Positions 25,442 to 35,136 are shown, numbered from the stretch's first letter. The stretch is 64,000 nucleotides of DNA from Pseudomonas aestuarii (GCF_027988105.1 NZ_JAQJZJ010000014.1:1-64000); one strand, 5' to 3'. The notes: generated by a model from the letters alone, not told the origin. Translations and numbers: made by a program.

Positions 25442-26416
25442 TCAGAACAGCCGCAGCGGCTCTTCATCCAGCGCGGCCAATTGCTCGCGCAGCATCAGCA
25501 CCTGCTCGCCCCAGTAACGTTCGCTGCCGAACCAGGGGAAGCTGTGAGGAAACGCCGGGTCGTCCCAGCGCCGTGCCAGCCAGGCGCTGTAGTGCATCAG
25601 GCGCAGGGAGCGCAGGCCCTCGATCAGCGGCAGTTCGCGCGGGTTGAAGTCGTGGAATTCCTGGTAACCGTCCATCAGTTCGGACAGCTGGCTGAGGCGC
25701 TCATGGCGCTCGCCGGCCAGCATCATCCACAGGTCCTGCACGGCGGGGCCCATGCGGCAGTCGTCGAGGTCGACCATGTGAAAGGTGTCGTCGCGGCACA
25801 GCAGGTTGCCGGGGTGGCAGTCGCCGTGCAGACGAATCGCCTGCACCGGGTTGTTGGCGAACAAGTCATCGAGGCGTTTGAGCAGGTCGCGGGCCACCGA
25901 CTCGTAAGCCGGCAACAGGCTGGGCGGGATGAACTTGCCCTCGAGCAGGGTGGCCAGCGAGGCGTGGCCGAAGTTCTCTACCTGCAGGGCCTCCCGGTGG
26001 GCGAAGGGCCGCAAGGAGCCGACCGCATGCAGGCGGCCGAGCAACTGGCCGAGGCGATAGAGTTGTTCGAGGTTGCCCGGCTCCGGTGCGCGGCCGCCGC
26101 GCCGCGGGAACAGGGTGAAGCGAAAGCCGGCGTGCTCGAACAGGGTCTCGCCATCGCGCACCAGTGGCGCCACCACCGGCACCTCGCACTCGGCCAGTTC
26201 GAAGGTAAAGCTGTGCTCCTCGCGAATCGCCGCGTCGGTCCAGCGCTGCGGCCGGTAGAACTTGGCGATCAGCGGCGTTTCACCCTCGATGCCCACCTGA
26301 TAGACGCGATTCTCGTAGCTGTTGAGCGCCAATATGCGGGCATCGCTGAGGTAGCCGAGGCTTTCCACGGCATCCAGCACCAGGTCGGGAGTAAGTGCGG
26401 CAAATGGGTGGGACAT
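25442..26416 (-). CDS. srkA: Stress response Ser/Thr kinase SrkA (YihE)
   Basis: 324 aa of the APH-like kinase fold, matching YihE/SrkA. Features are SLGYLSDARILALNSYENRV, the ATP-lysine region LIAKFYRPQRW, the catalytic loop IRLHGDCHPGNLLCRDD (HGD-x-x-x-x-N) and the Mg-binding MVDLDDCRMGPAVQDLWMM. GGAG lies six bases before ATG 26416. In E. coli it counters programmed death under stress and phosphorylates protein Ser/Thr. Monocistronic on the minus strand, 84 bases after the comF end. Confidence 0.92.
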   Translation of the reverse strand: MSHPFAALTPDLVLDAVESLGYLSDARILALNSYENRVYQVGIEGETPLIAKFYRPQRWTDAAIREEHSFTFELAECEVPVVAPLVRDGETLFEHAGFRFTLFPRRGGRAPEPGNLEQLYRLGQLLGRLHAVGSLRPFAHREALQVENFGHASLATLLEGKFIPPSLLPAYESVARDLLKRLDDLFANNPVQAIRLHGDCHPGNLLCRDDTFHMVDLDDCRMGPAVQDLWMMLAGERHERLSQLSELMDGYQEFHDFNPRELPLIEGLRSLRLMHYSAWLARRWDDPAFPHSFPWFGSERYWGEQVLMLREQLAALDEEPLRLF

Positions 26417-26500
26417 GATCGGCTCCGGTCTCTGGGCCGAAGAGTGTAGCGCTTATGCATGGTCGGGCGGTGCCCGGATGCTATGGGGGCGGCGGTGGCG

Positions 26501-27223
<723 letters not shown>

Positions 27224-27235
<12 letters not shown>

Positions 27236-27251
27236 AAGGCTTCCTTAAATA
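27224..27251 (+). promoter_or_regulatory. bioB promoter
   Basis: A perfect -35 TTGACA at 27224-27229 and an AT-rich -10 (TTAAAT at 27245-27250 or TAAATA one base on) give 15-16 base spacing. The predicted start near 27258 leaves about 57 bases before the bioB ATG. Occupancy of the overlapping BirA site would block it. Confidence 0.6.
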
Positions 27252-27314
27252 TGCCGGACATCCGTGTCGTGCTGGCTGACTCTAGCAGCCGCTACAACTA
27301 ACAAGGAATTACTG

Positions 27315-28370
27315 ATGAGCGCCACCACCGCTGCCCACATGCGTCACGATTGGACCCTCACCGAGGTCAAGGCGCTCTTCGAACAACCCTTCAACGACCT
27401 GCTGTTCCAGGCGCAGACCGTGCACCGCGCGCATTTCGATCAGAACCGCGTGCAGGTCTCGACCCTGCTGTCGATCAAGACCGGAGCCTGCCCGGAAGAC
27501 TGCAAGTACTGCCCGCAGTCCGGCCACTACAACACCGGCCTGGAGAAGGAGAAGCTGCTGGAAGTACAGAAAGTGCTGGAGGCGGCTGCCGAGGCCAAGG
27601 CCATCGGCTCCACCCGCTTCTGCATGGGCGCGGCCTGGAAGCACCCGTCGGCCAAGGACATGCCCTACGTGCTGCAGATGGTCAAAGGCGTGCGCGCCCT
27701 GGGCCTGGAAACCTGCATGACCCTGGGCAAGCTGGACAAGGAGCAGACCGCCGCCCTGGCCGAGGCTGGCCTGGATTACTACAACCACAACCTGGACACC
27801 TCGCCGGAGTTCTACGGCAATATCATCACCACCCGGACCTACGCCGATCGCCTGGAAACCCTGGCCTACGTGCGCGACTCGGGGATGAAGATCTGTTCCG
27901 GTGGCATTCTCGGCCTGGGCGAGTCGCTCGACGATCGCGCCGGCCTGCTGATCCAACTGGCCAACCTGCCGGAGCATCCGGAATCGGTGCCGATCAACAT
28001 GCTGGTCAAGGTCAAGGGCACGCCGCTGGCCGATGAGCAGGACGTCGACCCCTTCGACTTCATCCGCATGCTGGCCGTGGCGCGGATCATGATGCCGCAG
28101 TCGCACGTGCGCCTGTCCGCCGGGCGTGAGGCGATGAACGAGCAGATGCAGGCCCTGGCGTTCTTCGCCGGTGCCAATTCGATCTTCTACGGCGAGAAGC
28201 TGCTGACCACGGCCAACCCGCAGGCCGGCAAGGACATGCAGCTGTTCGCCCGCCTCGGCATCAAGCCGGAAGAACGCGAGGAGCATGGCGACGAAGTGCA
28301 CCAGGCGGCCATCGAGCAGGCCCTGGTCGAGCAGCGCGACTCCAAGCTGTTCTATAACGCCGCGGTCTGA
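27315..28370 (+). CDS. bioB: Biotin synthase
   Basis: A 351-aa radical SAM enzyme that inserts sulfur into dethiobiotin. The SAM cluster motif is C59-x3-C63-x2-C66 (GACPEDCKYCPQSGHY). Other family residues are RFCMGAAWKHPS, GLDYYNHNLDTSPEFYG, GGILGLGES and VRLSAGREAM with the Arg that binds the second cluster. AAGGA precedes ATG 27315; the frame is open 17 codons upstream. First gene of bioBFHCD and likely repressed by BirA. A 91-base gap with an extragenic repeat precedes bioF. Confidence 0.97.
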   Translation: MSATTAAHMRHDWTLTEVKALFEQPFNDLLFQAQTVHRAHFDQNRVQVSTLLSIKTGACPEDCKYCPQSGHYNTGLEKEKLLEVQKVLEAAAEAKAIGSTRFCMGAAWKHPSAKDMPYVLQMVKGVRALGLETCMTLGKLDKEQTAALAEAGLDYYNHNLDTSPEFYGNIITTRTYADRLETLAYVRDSGMKICSGGILGLGESLDDRAGLLIQLANLPEHPESVPINMLVKVKGTPLADEQDVDPFDFIRMLAVARIMMPQSHVRLSAGREAMNEQMQALAFFAGANSIFYGEKLLTTANPQAGKDMQLFARLGIKPEEREEHGDEVHQAAIEQALVEQRDSKLFYNAAV

Positions 28371-28378
28371 AGTCAGGC

Positions 28379-28451
28379 GGTGGATGAGCTTCGCCTCGTC
28401 CACCCTGCGTAGTCCTTTGTAGGCTGGGTAGCCCGCTTGCGGTTATCCACC
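28379..28451. repeat. Extragenic repeat pair between bioB and bioF
   Basis: GGTGGATGAG and CTCGTCCACC form a hairpin (28379-28403), followed by GTAGGCTGGGTAGCCCGC to 28451, another copy of the dispersed family. The gap sits inside the operon and could affect relative expression of bioB and the downstream genes. Confidence 0.6.
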
Positions 28452-28461
28452 GGGTCTTGTC

Positions 28462-29634
28462 ATGTCCTTCGATCTCGCCGCACGCCTCGCCGAACGCCAC
28501 GCTGCCAACCTGTACCGGCAGCGCCCCTTGCTCGACTCGCCGCAAGGGCCGCTGGTGCGGGTCGACGGCCGTGAGCTGCTGGCCTTCTGCTCCAACGACT
28601 ACCTCGGCCTGGCCAATCACCCACAGGTGATCGAGGCCTGGCGCGCCGGTGCCCTGCGTTGGGGGGTCGGCGGCGGCGCCTCGCATCTGGTGATCGGTCA
28701 CAGCACGCCGCACCACGAACTGGAAGAGGCCTTGGCCGAATTCACCGGGCGACCGCGGGCGCTGCTGTTTTCCACCGGCTACATGGCCAACCTCGGCGCG
28801 GTCACCGCGCTGCTGGGGCAGGGCGATACGGTGCTGGAGGACCGCCTCAATCACGCCTCCTTGCTGGATGCCGGTTTGCTCAGCGGTGCGCGCTTTTCCC
28901 GCTACCTGCACAACGACGCCGCCAGCCTGGCCGGTCGCCTAGACAAGGCCGTCGGCAATACCCTGGTGGTCAGCGACGGGGTGTTCAGCATGGATGGCGA
29001 CCTGGCCGACCTGCCGGCGCTGTGTGCGGCGGCCAAGGCCAAGGGCGCCTGGGTGATGGTCGACGATGCCCATGGCTTCGGCCCGCTCGGCGCCAGCGGT
29101 GGCGGTATCGTCGAGCACTTCGGCCTGTGCCAGGACGATGTCCAGGTGCTGGTCGGCACCCTGGGCAAGGCGTTCGGCACTTCCGGGGCCTTCGTCGCCG
29201 GCAGCGAGGAGCTGATCGAGACCCTGGTGCAGTTCGCCCGGCCCTATATCTACACCACCAGCCAGCCGCCCGCGCTGGCCTGCGCCACCCTCAAGAGCCT
29301 GGAGTTGCTGCGTCACGAGTATTGGCGGCGCGAGCACTTGAACGCCTTGATCAAGCGCTTCCGTGAAGGTGCCCAGTCTATTGGCCTTGAGTTGATGGAC
29401 AGCGCCACACCGATCCAGCCGATCCTCATCGGTGACAGCGGCCGCGCCATGCGCCTGTCGCAGCTGCTGCGTGAGCGTGGCCTGCTGGTCACCGCGATTC
29501 GCCCGCCGACGGTGCCGGCCGGCAGTGCGCGCCTGCGCGTCACCTTGTCGGCGGCGCACAGCAGTGCCCAGCTCGAACGACTGCTGGAAGCCTTGGCCGA
29601 ATGCTGGACATTACTGGAGAGCAGCGATGCGTGA
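28462..29634 (+). CDS. bioF: 8-amino-7-oxononanoate synthase
   Basis: A 390-aa PLP enzyme joining pimeloyl-ACP/CoA and alanine. Features: LLAFCSNDYLGLANHP, GVGGGASHLVIGHSTPHHEL, DDAHGFGPLGASGGG with the PLP-binding Asp-His, and GTLGKAFGTSGAFVAG holding the Schiff-base Lys. The C-terminal part ends RVTLSAAHSSAQL. Its end overlaps bioH by eight bases. Normal length for the family. Confidence 0.96.
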   Translation: MSFDLAARLAERHAANLYRQRPLLDSPQGPLVRVDGRELLAFCSNDYLGLANHPQVIEAWRAGALRWGVGGGASHLVIGHSTPHHELEEALAEFTGRPRALLFSTGYMANLGAVTALLGQGDTVLEDRLNHASLLDAGLLSGARFSRYLHNDAASLAGRLDKAVGNTLVVSDGVFSMDGDLADLPALCAAAKAKGAWVMVDDAHGFGPLGASGGGIVEHFGLCQDDVQVLVGTLGKAFGTSGAFVAGSEELIETLVQFARPYIYTTSQPPALACATLKSLELLRHEYWRREHLNALIKRFREGAQSIGLELMDSATPIQPILIGDSGRAMRLSQLLRERGLLVTAIRPPTVPAGSARLRVTLSAAHSSAQLERLLEALAECWTLLESSDA

Positions 29635-30358
29635 TCGCCTGATTCTGCTGCCCGGCTGGGGCCTCGGCAGTGCGCCGCTGGAACCGCTGGCCGAGGCCTT
29701 GCGAGGCCTCGATGCGCGCCTGCGGGTCGAGATCGAACCCTTGCCGCTACTGGACTCCAGCGACCCCGCCGACTGGCTGGACGAACTCGATGCCAACCTG
29801 CCCCAGGACACCTGGCTCGGTGGCTGGTCGCTCGGCGGCATGCTCGCCGGCGAACTGGCGGCGCGGCGTGGCGAGCGCTGCGCCGGCCTGCTGACCCTGG
29901 CCAGCAACCTGCGCTTCGTCGCCGAGCCGACCTGGCCCAGCGCGATGGCGGCTGAAACCTTCGGCGTATTTCGTCAGGGCTGCGCGGCGGATGCACGGGC
30001 CACCCTGAAGCGTTTCGCCCTGCTCTGTGCCCAGGGCGCTGCGGACCCGCGTGGCCTGTCGCGGCTGCTGCTGGGCGCGGCGCCGCAGACGGGTGCGGAG
30101 AGTCTGCTGGCCGGGCTGGATGTGCTGGCCGCGCTGGACACCCGCAGCGCCGTGCAGGCCTTCGTCGGCCCGCAACTGCACCTGTTCGCCGGCCGCGATG
30201 CGCTGGTGCCAGCGCATGCGGCGGCCGCGCTGCTGGCGTTGCTGCCGGACGTCGAGATCGGCCTGGTCGATGCGGCCAGCCATGCCTTCGCCCTGGAGCG
30301 CCCCCACGAGATCGCCGCGGCCATCCAGGCCTTTCTGCACGAGGCCGGCGATGACTGA
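29627..30358 (+). CDS. bioH: Pimeloyl-ACP methyl ester carboxylesterase
   Basis: A 243-aa alpha/beta hydrolase that removes the methyl group of pimeloyl-ACP methyl ester. It opens LILLPGWGLGSAPLEPLAEA. The nucleophile is S68 in GWSLGGMLAG, the acid is in HLFAGRDALVPA, and the His is in DAASHAFALERP. Start 29627 overlaps the bioF end, and the stop overlaps the bioC start, so bioF-H-C are translationally coupled. The position between bioF and bioC confirms BioH over a generic hydrolase. Confidence 0.94.
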   Translation: MRDRLILLPGWGLGSAPLEPLAEALRGLDARLRVEIEPLPLLDSSDPADWLDELDANLPQDTWLGGWSLGGMLAGELAARRGERCAGLLTLASNLRFVAEPTWPSAMAAETFGVFRQGCAADARATLKRFALLCAQGAADPRGLSRLLLGAAPQTGAESLLAGLDVLAALDTRSAVQAFVGPQLHLFAGRDALVPAHAAAALLALLPDVEIGLVDAASHAFALERPHEIAAAIQAFLHEAGDD

Positions 30359-31160
30359 GTGGACCCAAGACCCGCTGAGCGGCCTGCCGGACAAGCGTCA
30401 GGTGGCGGCGTCCTTTTCCCGCGCCGCCGACAGCTACGACAGCGTCGCGGCCCTGCAGCGCAAGGTGGGCGGCGAGTTGCTGGCGCGCATGCCGGCCAAT
30501 CTGAGCCCGCAACGCTGGCTCGACCTGGGCTGTGGCACCGGCTACTTCAGTCGTGCCCTGGGTGAGCGCTACGGCGCTGCCGAGGGGGTGGCCCTGGATA
30601 TTGCCGAGGGCATGCTGCGCCACGCCCAGCCACTGGGCGGCGCGCAGCAGTTTGTCGCCGGCGATGCCGAGCGCCTGCCGCTGCGCGACGCGTCCTGCGA
30701 TCTGCTGTTTTCCAGCCTGGCGCTGCAATGGTGTGCGAATTTTGCCGCGGTGCTCAGCGAGTCCCGGCGCGTGTTGCGCCCCGGCGGTGTGCTGGCCTTC
30801 AGCAGCCTGTGCGTCGGCACCTTGCGGGAGTTGCGTGATAGCTGGCAGGCGGTGGACGGTTTCGTCCACGTCAACCGCTTCCGTCGTTTCGCCGATTACC
30901 AGCAGCTCTGTGCGGGCAGCGGCCTGCAGCTGCTCGGCCTGGAAACCCAGGCCGAGGTGCTGCACTACCCCGACCTGCGCAGCCTGACCCATGAACTCAA
31001 GGCCTTGGGCGCCCACAACCTCAACCCCGGTCGCCCGGGTGGCCTGACCGGGCGCGCCCGCATGCTGGCGCTGATCGCCGCCTATGAGCAGTTCCGCCAG
31101 CCGCAAGGCCTGCCGGCGAGCTATCAGGTGGTCTACGGCCTTTTACGCAAAGAGAATTGA
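30351..31160 (+). CDS. bioC: Malonyl-ACP O-methyltransferase
   Basis: A 269-aa SAM-dependent methyltransferase that methylates malonyl-ACP to begin pimelate synthesis. It opens KRQVAASFSRAADSYDSVAA. SAM motif I is WLDLGCGTGYFSRAL, with DAERLPLRDASCDLLFSSLA and VLRPGGVLAFSSL downstream. The ATG overlaps the bioH stop. Length and order in the operon match BioC of other pseudomonads. Confidence 0.95.
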   Translation: MTEWTQDPLSGLPDKRQVAASFSRAADSYDSVAALQRKVGGELLARMPANLSPQRWLDLGCGTGYFSRALGERYGAAEGVALDIAEGMLRHAQPLGGAQQFVAGDAERLPLRDASCDLLFSSLALQWCANFAAVLSESRRVLRPGGVLAFSSLCVGTLRELRDSWQAVDGFVHVNRFRRFADYQQLCAGSGLQLLGLETQAEVLHYPDLRSLTHELKALGAHNLNPGRPGGLTGRARMLALIAAYEQFRQPQGLPASYQVVYGLLRKEN

Positions 31161-31161
31161 G

Positions 31162-31851
31162 ATGACTGCAGCCTTCTTCATCACCGGCACCGACACCGAA
31201 GTCGGCAAGACCACCATTGCCGCCGGCTTGCTCCACGCCGCGCGCATGGCCGGGCTGTCGACCGCCGCCGCCAAGCCGGTCGCCTCCGGGTGCAGCAAGA
31301 CCGCCGCCGGTCTGCGCAACGACGATGCCCTGGCCTTGCTCGGCGAATGCAGCCTGGCGTTGCGTTATGAGGAGGTCAATCCGCTGGCCTTTGCCCCGCC
31401 CATCGCTCCGCATCTGGCGGCCCGCGAAGCTGGCGTGCAACTGGATGTGGAGGCCCTGCAGGGGCCGGTGCAGCAGATTCTCGACAAGGGCGCGGATTTC
31501 ACCGTGGTCGAAGGCGCCGGCGGTTGGCGTGTACCGCTGGCCGGCCAGGCGGCGCTGTCGGATCTGGCGATCAACCTGGATTTACCGGTGATTCTGGTGG
31601 TCGGGGTGCGCCTGGGATGCATCAATCATGCGGTGCTGACCGCCGAGGCGATTGCCCGCGACGGCCTGACCCTGGCCGGTTGGGTGGCCAATGTGGTCGA
31701 CCCCAAGACGTCGCGCCTGGAGGAGAATCTGGCGACCCTCGCCGAGCGCTTGCCGGCGCCTTGCCTGGGGCGGGTGCCGCGCCTGGCCAAGGCGACGCCG
31801 GCGGCGGTGGCCGAGTGTCTCGATCTGGCGCTGCTGGAGGTGGAGCTATAA
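31162..31851 (+). CDS. bioD: Dethiobiotin synthetase
   Basis: A 229-aa ATP-dependent carboxylase making the ureido ring. The P-loop is FFITGTDTEVGKTTIAAGLL. The substrate lysine region is AAAKPVASGC, and the second metal site is VVEGAGGWRVPLAG. It starts one base after the bioC stop, closing the bioBFHCD operon. The C-terminal part LAGWVANVVDPKTSRLEENL is typical. No terminator is evident before the next gene. Confidence 0.96.
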   Translation: MTAAFFITGTDTEVGKTTIAAGLLHAARMAGLSTAAAKPVASGCSKTAAGLRNDDALALLGECSLALRYEEVNPLAFAPPIAPHLAAREAGVQLDVEALQGPVQQILDKGADFTVVEGAGGWRVPLAGQAALSDLAINLDLPVILVVGVRLGCINHAVLTAEAIARDGLTLAGWVANVVDPKTSRLEENLATLAERLPAPCLGRVPRLAKATPAAVAECLDLALLEVEL

Positions 31852-31947
31852 GCAGGCCGGTTGCCATAGCTATTTGCCAGTACGCGGCCGACCCCTTATC
31901 TGCTTCAATGCAGTGCATTCATGTAGTACACCTGCGGGAGCTGGTTC

Positions 31948-32247
31948 ATGCAAATCACCACTAACGCCTTCAGTTCGGGCCTCAGCAGCCTTCAGTCGGG
32001 GCAGCGTCGGGTCGATCAGGCTGCCGCCGAAATCGCCGGCAGCGCCAGCGCAGTCCCCCAGCAGGCCGCGCAAACCCCCGCACTCAATCAGGTCAACCGG
32101 TCAGCAGAGGCGGCCGGGCAAAAACCTGCGGACCTGGCCGAAAGCCTGGTCGCGTTGCGTGTCGGCCAGAACGAGGCACAAGCCGGTGCGCGGGTCGTGC
32201 GCACTGCCGATGAAGTGCTGGGCACGCTGATCGACACCAAAGCCTGA
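31948..32247 (+). CDS. Small protein with flagellar rod/hook-like terminal motifs
   Basis: 99 aa. The N-terminus SSGLSSLQSGQRRVDQAAAE, then IAGSASA, resembles the rod/hook N-terminal signature (GL-AAQ-RLD--ANNIAN). The C-terminus GQNEAQAGARVVRTADEVLG, then TLIDTKA, resembles the C-terminal heptad helix of rod/hook proteins (Q-AY-ANAKVI-TADEMLGTL). No large middle domain is present, so it is far shorter than FlgB/C/E/G. GGGAG precedes the ATG. It follows bioD by 96 bases and precedes the SprA-like gene by 45. Conserved at this position in pseudomonads as a hypothetical; function unknown. Confidence 0.75.
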   Translation: MQITTNAFSSGLSSLQSGQRRVDQAAAEIAGSASAVPQQAAQTPALNQVNRSAEAAGQKPADLAESLVALRVGQNEAQAGARVVRTADEVLGTLIDTKA

Positions 32248-32292
32248 GGTCGCTGCCGCGACCAGTACACATGCGCGAGCAAGAGGTACGGC

Positions 32293-33060
32293 ATGCACAT
32301 CGGCGCTACGCCAACGTATCCTTCACCGGCACCATCATTGCCGGCGCGCCCAATAGCGCCGGCCGCCTCGGCCGATGTTTCCCCTGACCTGACCCGCGCC
32401 GCCCAGGCGCCGGCTACCCCGTCTCCCGCCCTGAGCGATGAACAGCGCGCGTCTGCCCGCGAAGAAGCGGATCAGCCCGCCGAGCAGTCGACCCCGTCCG
32501 CCGACAAGCAGGACAAGAGCGAACCCAGCCCGCAGCAACAACGCCTCGAACAACTGGAAATCGCCGAACTGGCCACGCGTGATCGCGAAGTCCGCAGCCA
32601 CGAACAGGCCCACGCGGCAGTTGGCGGCGGCTATGCCGGCGCACCAAGTTTTACCTATACCCGAGGTCCGGATGGCCAGCGCTATGCCGTCGCAGGGGAG
32701 GTCAGTATCGACACCGGCGCGGTGGCGGGCGACCCGCAAGCGACCCTGAGCAAGATGGAGATCGTGGTGCGTGCAGCCCTGTCGCCGGCCGAGCCCTCCG
32801 CTCAGGATCTGCGTGTGGCAGCGCAAGCCCAGGCGCAGATGGTCCAGGCACGAGTCGACCTGGCCGAGCTGCAGCGCAACGAGGCCGCTGAGGCGCAAGC
32901 CGAACGCGCGCAATCGAGCGAGGCGGCGGAACCGGCGGAGCGCGATGGCGATCCTGCCGCGTCACCTCAGCCGTCACGTTCGTCAGCAGCCGAACTCGAG
33001 CTGTATCGGCGCACCGCCGGGTTGCCGGACTCCGCGCCACTGATCGACCTGCTTGGCTGA
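32293..33060 (+). CDS. SprA-family (CatM-like) putative metalloprotease
   Basis: 255 aa. A low-complexity P/A-rich N-terminus (1-80) precedes the SprA-related core: VRSHEQAHAAVGGGYAGAPS with the HE-xxH metal-binding pattern (HEQAH), FTYTRGPDGQRYAVAGEVSI and DPQATLSKMEIVVRAALSPA. After that comes a charged helical tail. This matches the PF12118 family of putative zinc metalloproteases. AGAGGT precedes the ATG. No signal peptide. Likely in the same transcript as the small rod-like gene. Substrate unknown; activity is inferred only from the HExxH motif. Confidence 0.85.
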   Translation: MHIGATPTYPSPAPSLPARPIAPAASADVSPDLTRAAQAPATPSPALSDEQRASAREEADQPAEQSTPSADKQDKSEPSPQQQRLEQLEIAELATRDREVRSHEQAHAAVGGGYAGAPSFTYTRGPDGQRYAVAGEVSIDTGAVAGDPQATLSKMEIVVRAALSPAEPSAQDLRVAAQAQAQMVQARVDLAELQRNEAAEAQAERAQSSEAAEPAERDGDPAASPQPSRSSAAELELYRRTAGLPDSAPLIDLLG

Positions 33061-33179
33061 TCACCGGCTCAAGCCCTTCCTGCTTTTTCGTCAAAGCCTC
33101 CAGCCCGATTCCTGAGCTTGCGCGCGGATTTTTTTCGCGGCGCACGGCCGAATCCGACAGGCGGCAATTGCCACAGTGC

Positions 33180-33208
33180 TTGACAAGGTTCTGGGGTAAA
33201 CGTATGTT
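33180..33208 (+). promoter_or_regulatory. Promoter of the first acyl-CoA dehydrogenase
   Basis: A perfect -35 TTGACA at 33180-33185, 17-base spacer, and -10 TATGTT at 33203-33208. The predicted start near 33215 gives a leader of about 115 bases. The PsrA-type palindromes cover the -10 and start site. Confidence 0.65.
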
Positions 33209-33223
33209 TCAAACACTTGTTTG
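33197..33223. promoter_or_regulatory. Two overlapping PsrA-type operators
   Basis: TAAACGTATGTTTC (33197-33210) and CAAACACTTGTTTG (33210-33223) both fit the PsrA box G/C-AAAC-N4-GTTT-G/C, the second one exactly. They sit side by side over the -10 and start of the promoter. PsrA is a fatty-acid-responsive repressor of beta-oxidation genes, and the homologous gene in P. aeruginosa is reported in its regulon. Confidence 0.75.
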
Positions 33224-33330
33224 ATTGCTGGGTGGCCAAGACGTCGCCGTGCAGTCGGGAGTGATCCCCCAAGCGACCATGTATTCGGTCACCCAAACAC
33301 ACTATGAGTCCACCGCAGAGGTTATCCGCT

Positions 33331-35136
33331 ATGCCTGACTACAAGGCCCCCTTGCGTGACATTCGCTTCGTCCGTGACGAACTGCTCGGCTACGAAGCGC
33401 ATTATCAGAGCCTGCCCGGCTGCCAAGACGCTACCCCGGACATGGTTGACGCCATCCTCGAAGAGGGCGCCAAGTTCTGTGAGCAGGTACTGGCGCCGCT
33501 GAACCGTGTGGGTGACACCGAAGGTTGCACCTGGAGCGAGTCCGGCGTTAAGACACCGACCGGCTTCAAGGAAGCCTACAAGCAGTACGTCGAAGGTGGC
33601 TGGCCGAGCCTGGCCCATGACGTCGACCACGGCGGCCAAGGCTTGCCGGAGTCGCTGGGTCTGGTGGTCAGCGAATTGGTCGGTACCGCCAACTGGTCTT
33701 GGGGCATGTACCCCGGCCTGTCCCATGGCGCGATGAACACCATTGCCGAGCACGGCACCGACGAGCAGAAGCATGCTTATCTGACCAAGCTGGTTTCCGG
33801 CGAGTGGACCGGCACCATGTGCCTGACCGAGCCGCATTGCGGCACCGATCTGGGCATGCTGCGCACCAAGGCCGAGCCCCAGGCCGATGGCAGCTACAAG
33901 GTTTCCGGCACCAAGATCTTCATCTCGGCCGGTGAACATGACATGGCCGACAACATCGTCCATATCGTGCTGGCCCGCCTGCCCGACGCGCCGCAAGGCA
34001 CCAAGGGTATCTCGCTGTTTATCGTGCCTAAGTTCACGGTGAGCGAGGACGGTACTGCTGGCGCGCGTAACGCCGTAACTTGCGGCTCGCTCGAGCACAA
34101 GATGGGCATCCACGGTAACGCCACCTGCGTGATGAACTTCGATGGTGCCACCGGTTACCTGATCGGCGCGGCGAACAAAGGTCTGAACTGTATGTTCACC
34201 TTTATGAATACCGCTCGCCTGGGTACCGCACTGCAAGGCCTGGCTCACGCTGAAATCGGCTTCCAGGGCGGCCTCAAGTACGCTCGCGAACGTCTACAGA
34301 TGCGTTCCCTGACTGGCCCGAAAGCGCCGGAAAAAGCTGCCGACCCGATCATCGTGCACCCCGACGTGCGCCGCATGTTGCTGACCATGAAGGCCTTCGC
34401 CGAAGGCAATCGCGCCATGGTCTACTTCACCGCCAAGCAGGTCGACATCGTCAAGTACAGCCAGGACGAAGCCGAGAAGAAGCAGGCCGACGCACTGCTG
34501 GCCTTCCTGACGCCGATCGCCAAGGCGTTCATGACCGAAGTCGGCTTCGAAGCGGCCAACCATGGCGTGCAGATCTATGGCGGCCACGGCTTCATCGCCG
34601 AGTGGGGCATGGAGCAGAATGTTCGCGACAGCCGTATCTCCATGCTGTACGAAGGCACCACTGGCATCCAGGCGCTCGACCTGCTCGGCCGCAAGGTACT
34701 GCAGACCCAAGGCGAGGCGCTGAAAGGCTTCACCAAGATCGTGCACAAGTTCTGCCAGGCCAACGAGGGCAACGAGGCGGTCAAGGCCTTCGTCGAGCCT
34801 TTGGCCCAGCTGAACAAGGAGTGGGGCGAGTTGACCATGAAGGTCGGCATGGCGGCGATGAAGGATCGCGAGGAAGTCGGCGCTGCGTCGGTGGACTACC
34901 TGATGTACTCCGGTTACGTCTGCCTGGCTTATTTCTGGGCCGATATGGCGCGCCTGGCCGCCGAGAAGATCGCTGCCGGCACTGCCGACGAAGCCTTCTA
35001 CAAGGCCAAGCTGCAGACCGCGCGCTTCTACTTCGCCCGTATCCTGCCGCGGACCCGCACCCACGTGGCCACCATGTTGTCCGGCGCCGGCAACCTGATG
35101 GACATGCACGAAGACGATTTCGCGCTGGGCTACTAA
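33331..35136 (+). CDS. Acyl-CoA dehydrogenase (FadE1-like, with C-terminal extension)
   Basis: A 601-aa FAD enzyme for the first step of fatty-acid beta-oxidation. It begins DYKAPLRDIRFVRDELLGYE. Flavin-contact segments are WTGTMCLTEPHCGTDLGMLR and YKVSGTKIFISAGEHDMADN. The catalytic Glu is in MLYEGTTGIQALDLLGRKV. Residues after about 460 form the extra domain (PF12806) of DmdC-type dehydrogenases, so it is about 200 aa longer than classical enzymes. The start at 33331 matches the two paralogues downstream (MxxYKAPLRD). It is likely repressed by PsrA. Position matches PA0506, described as long-chain FadE1; exact chain-length preference is not readable here. Confidence 0.93.
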   Translation: MPDYKAPLRDIRFVRDELLGYEAHYQSLPGCQDATPDMVDAILEEGAKFCEQVLAPLNRVGDTEGCTWSESGVKTPTGFKEAYKQYVEGGWPSLAHDVDHGGQGLPESLGLVVSELVGTANWSWGMYPGLSHGAMNTIAEHGTDEQKHAYLTKLVSGEWTGTMCLTEPHCGTDLGMLRTKAEPQADGSYKVSGTKIFISAGEHDMADNIVHIVLARLPDAPQGTKGISLFIVPKFTVSEDGTAGARNAVTCGSLEHKMGIHGNATCVMNFDGATGYLIGAANKGLNCMFTFMNTARLGTALQGLAHAEIGFQGGLKYARERLQMRSLTGPKAPEKAADPIIVHPDVRRMLLTMKAFAEGNRAMVYFTAKQVDIVKYSQDEAEKKQADALLAFLTPIAKAFMTEVGFEAANHGVQIYGGHGFIAEWGMEQNVRDSRISMLYEGTTGIQALDLLGRKVLQTQGEALKGFTKIVHKFCQANEGNEAVKAFVEPLAQLNKEWGELTMKVGMAAMKDREEVGAASVDYLMYSGYVCLAYFWADMARLAAEKIAAGTADEAFYKAKLQTARFYFARILPRTRTHVATMLSGAGNLMDMHEDDFALGY

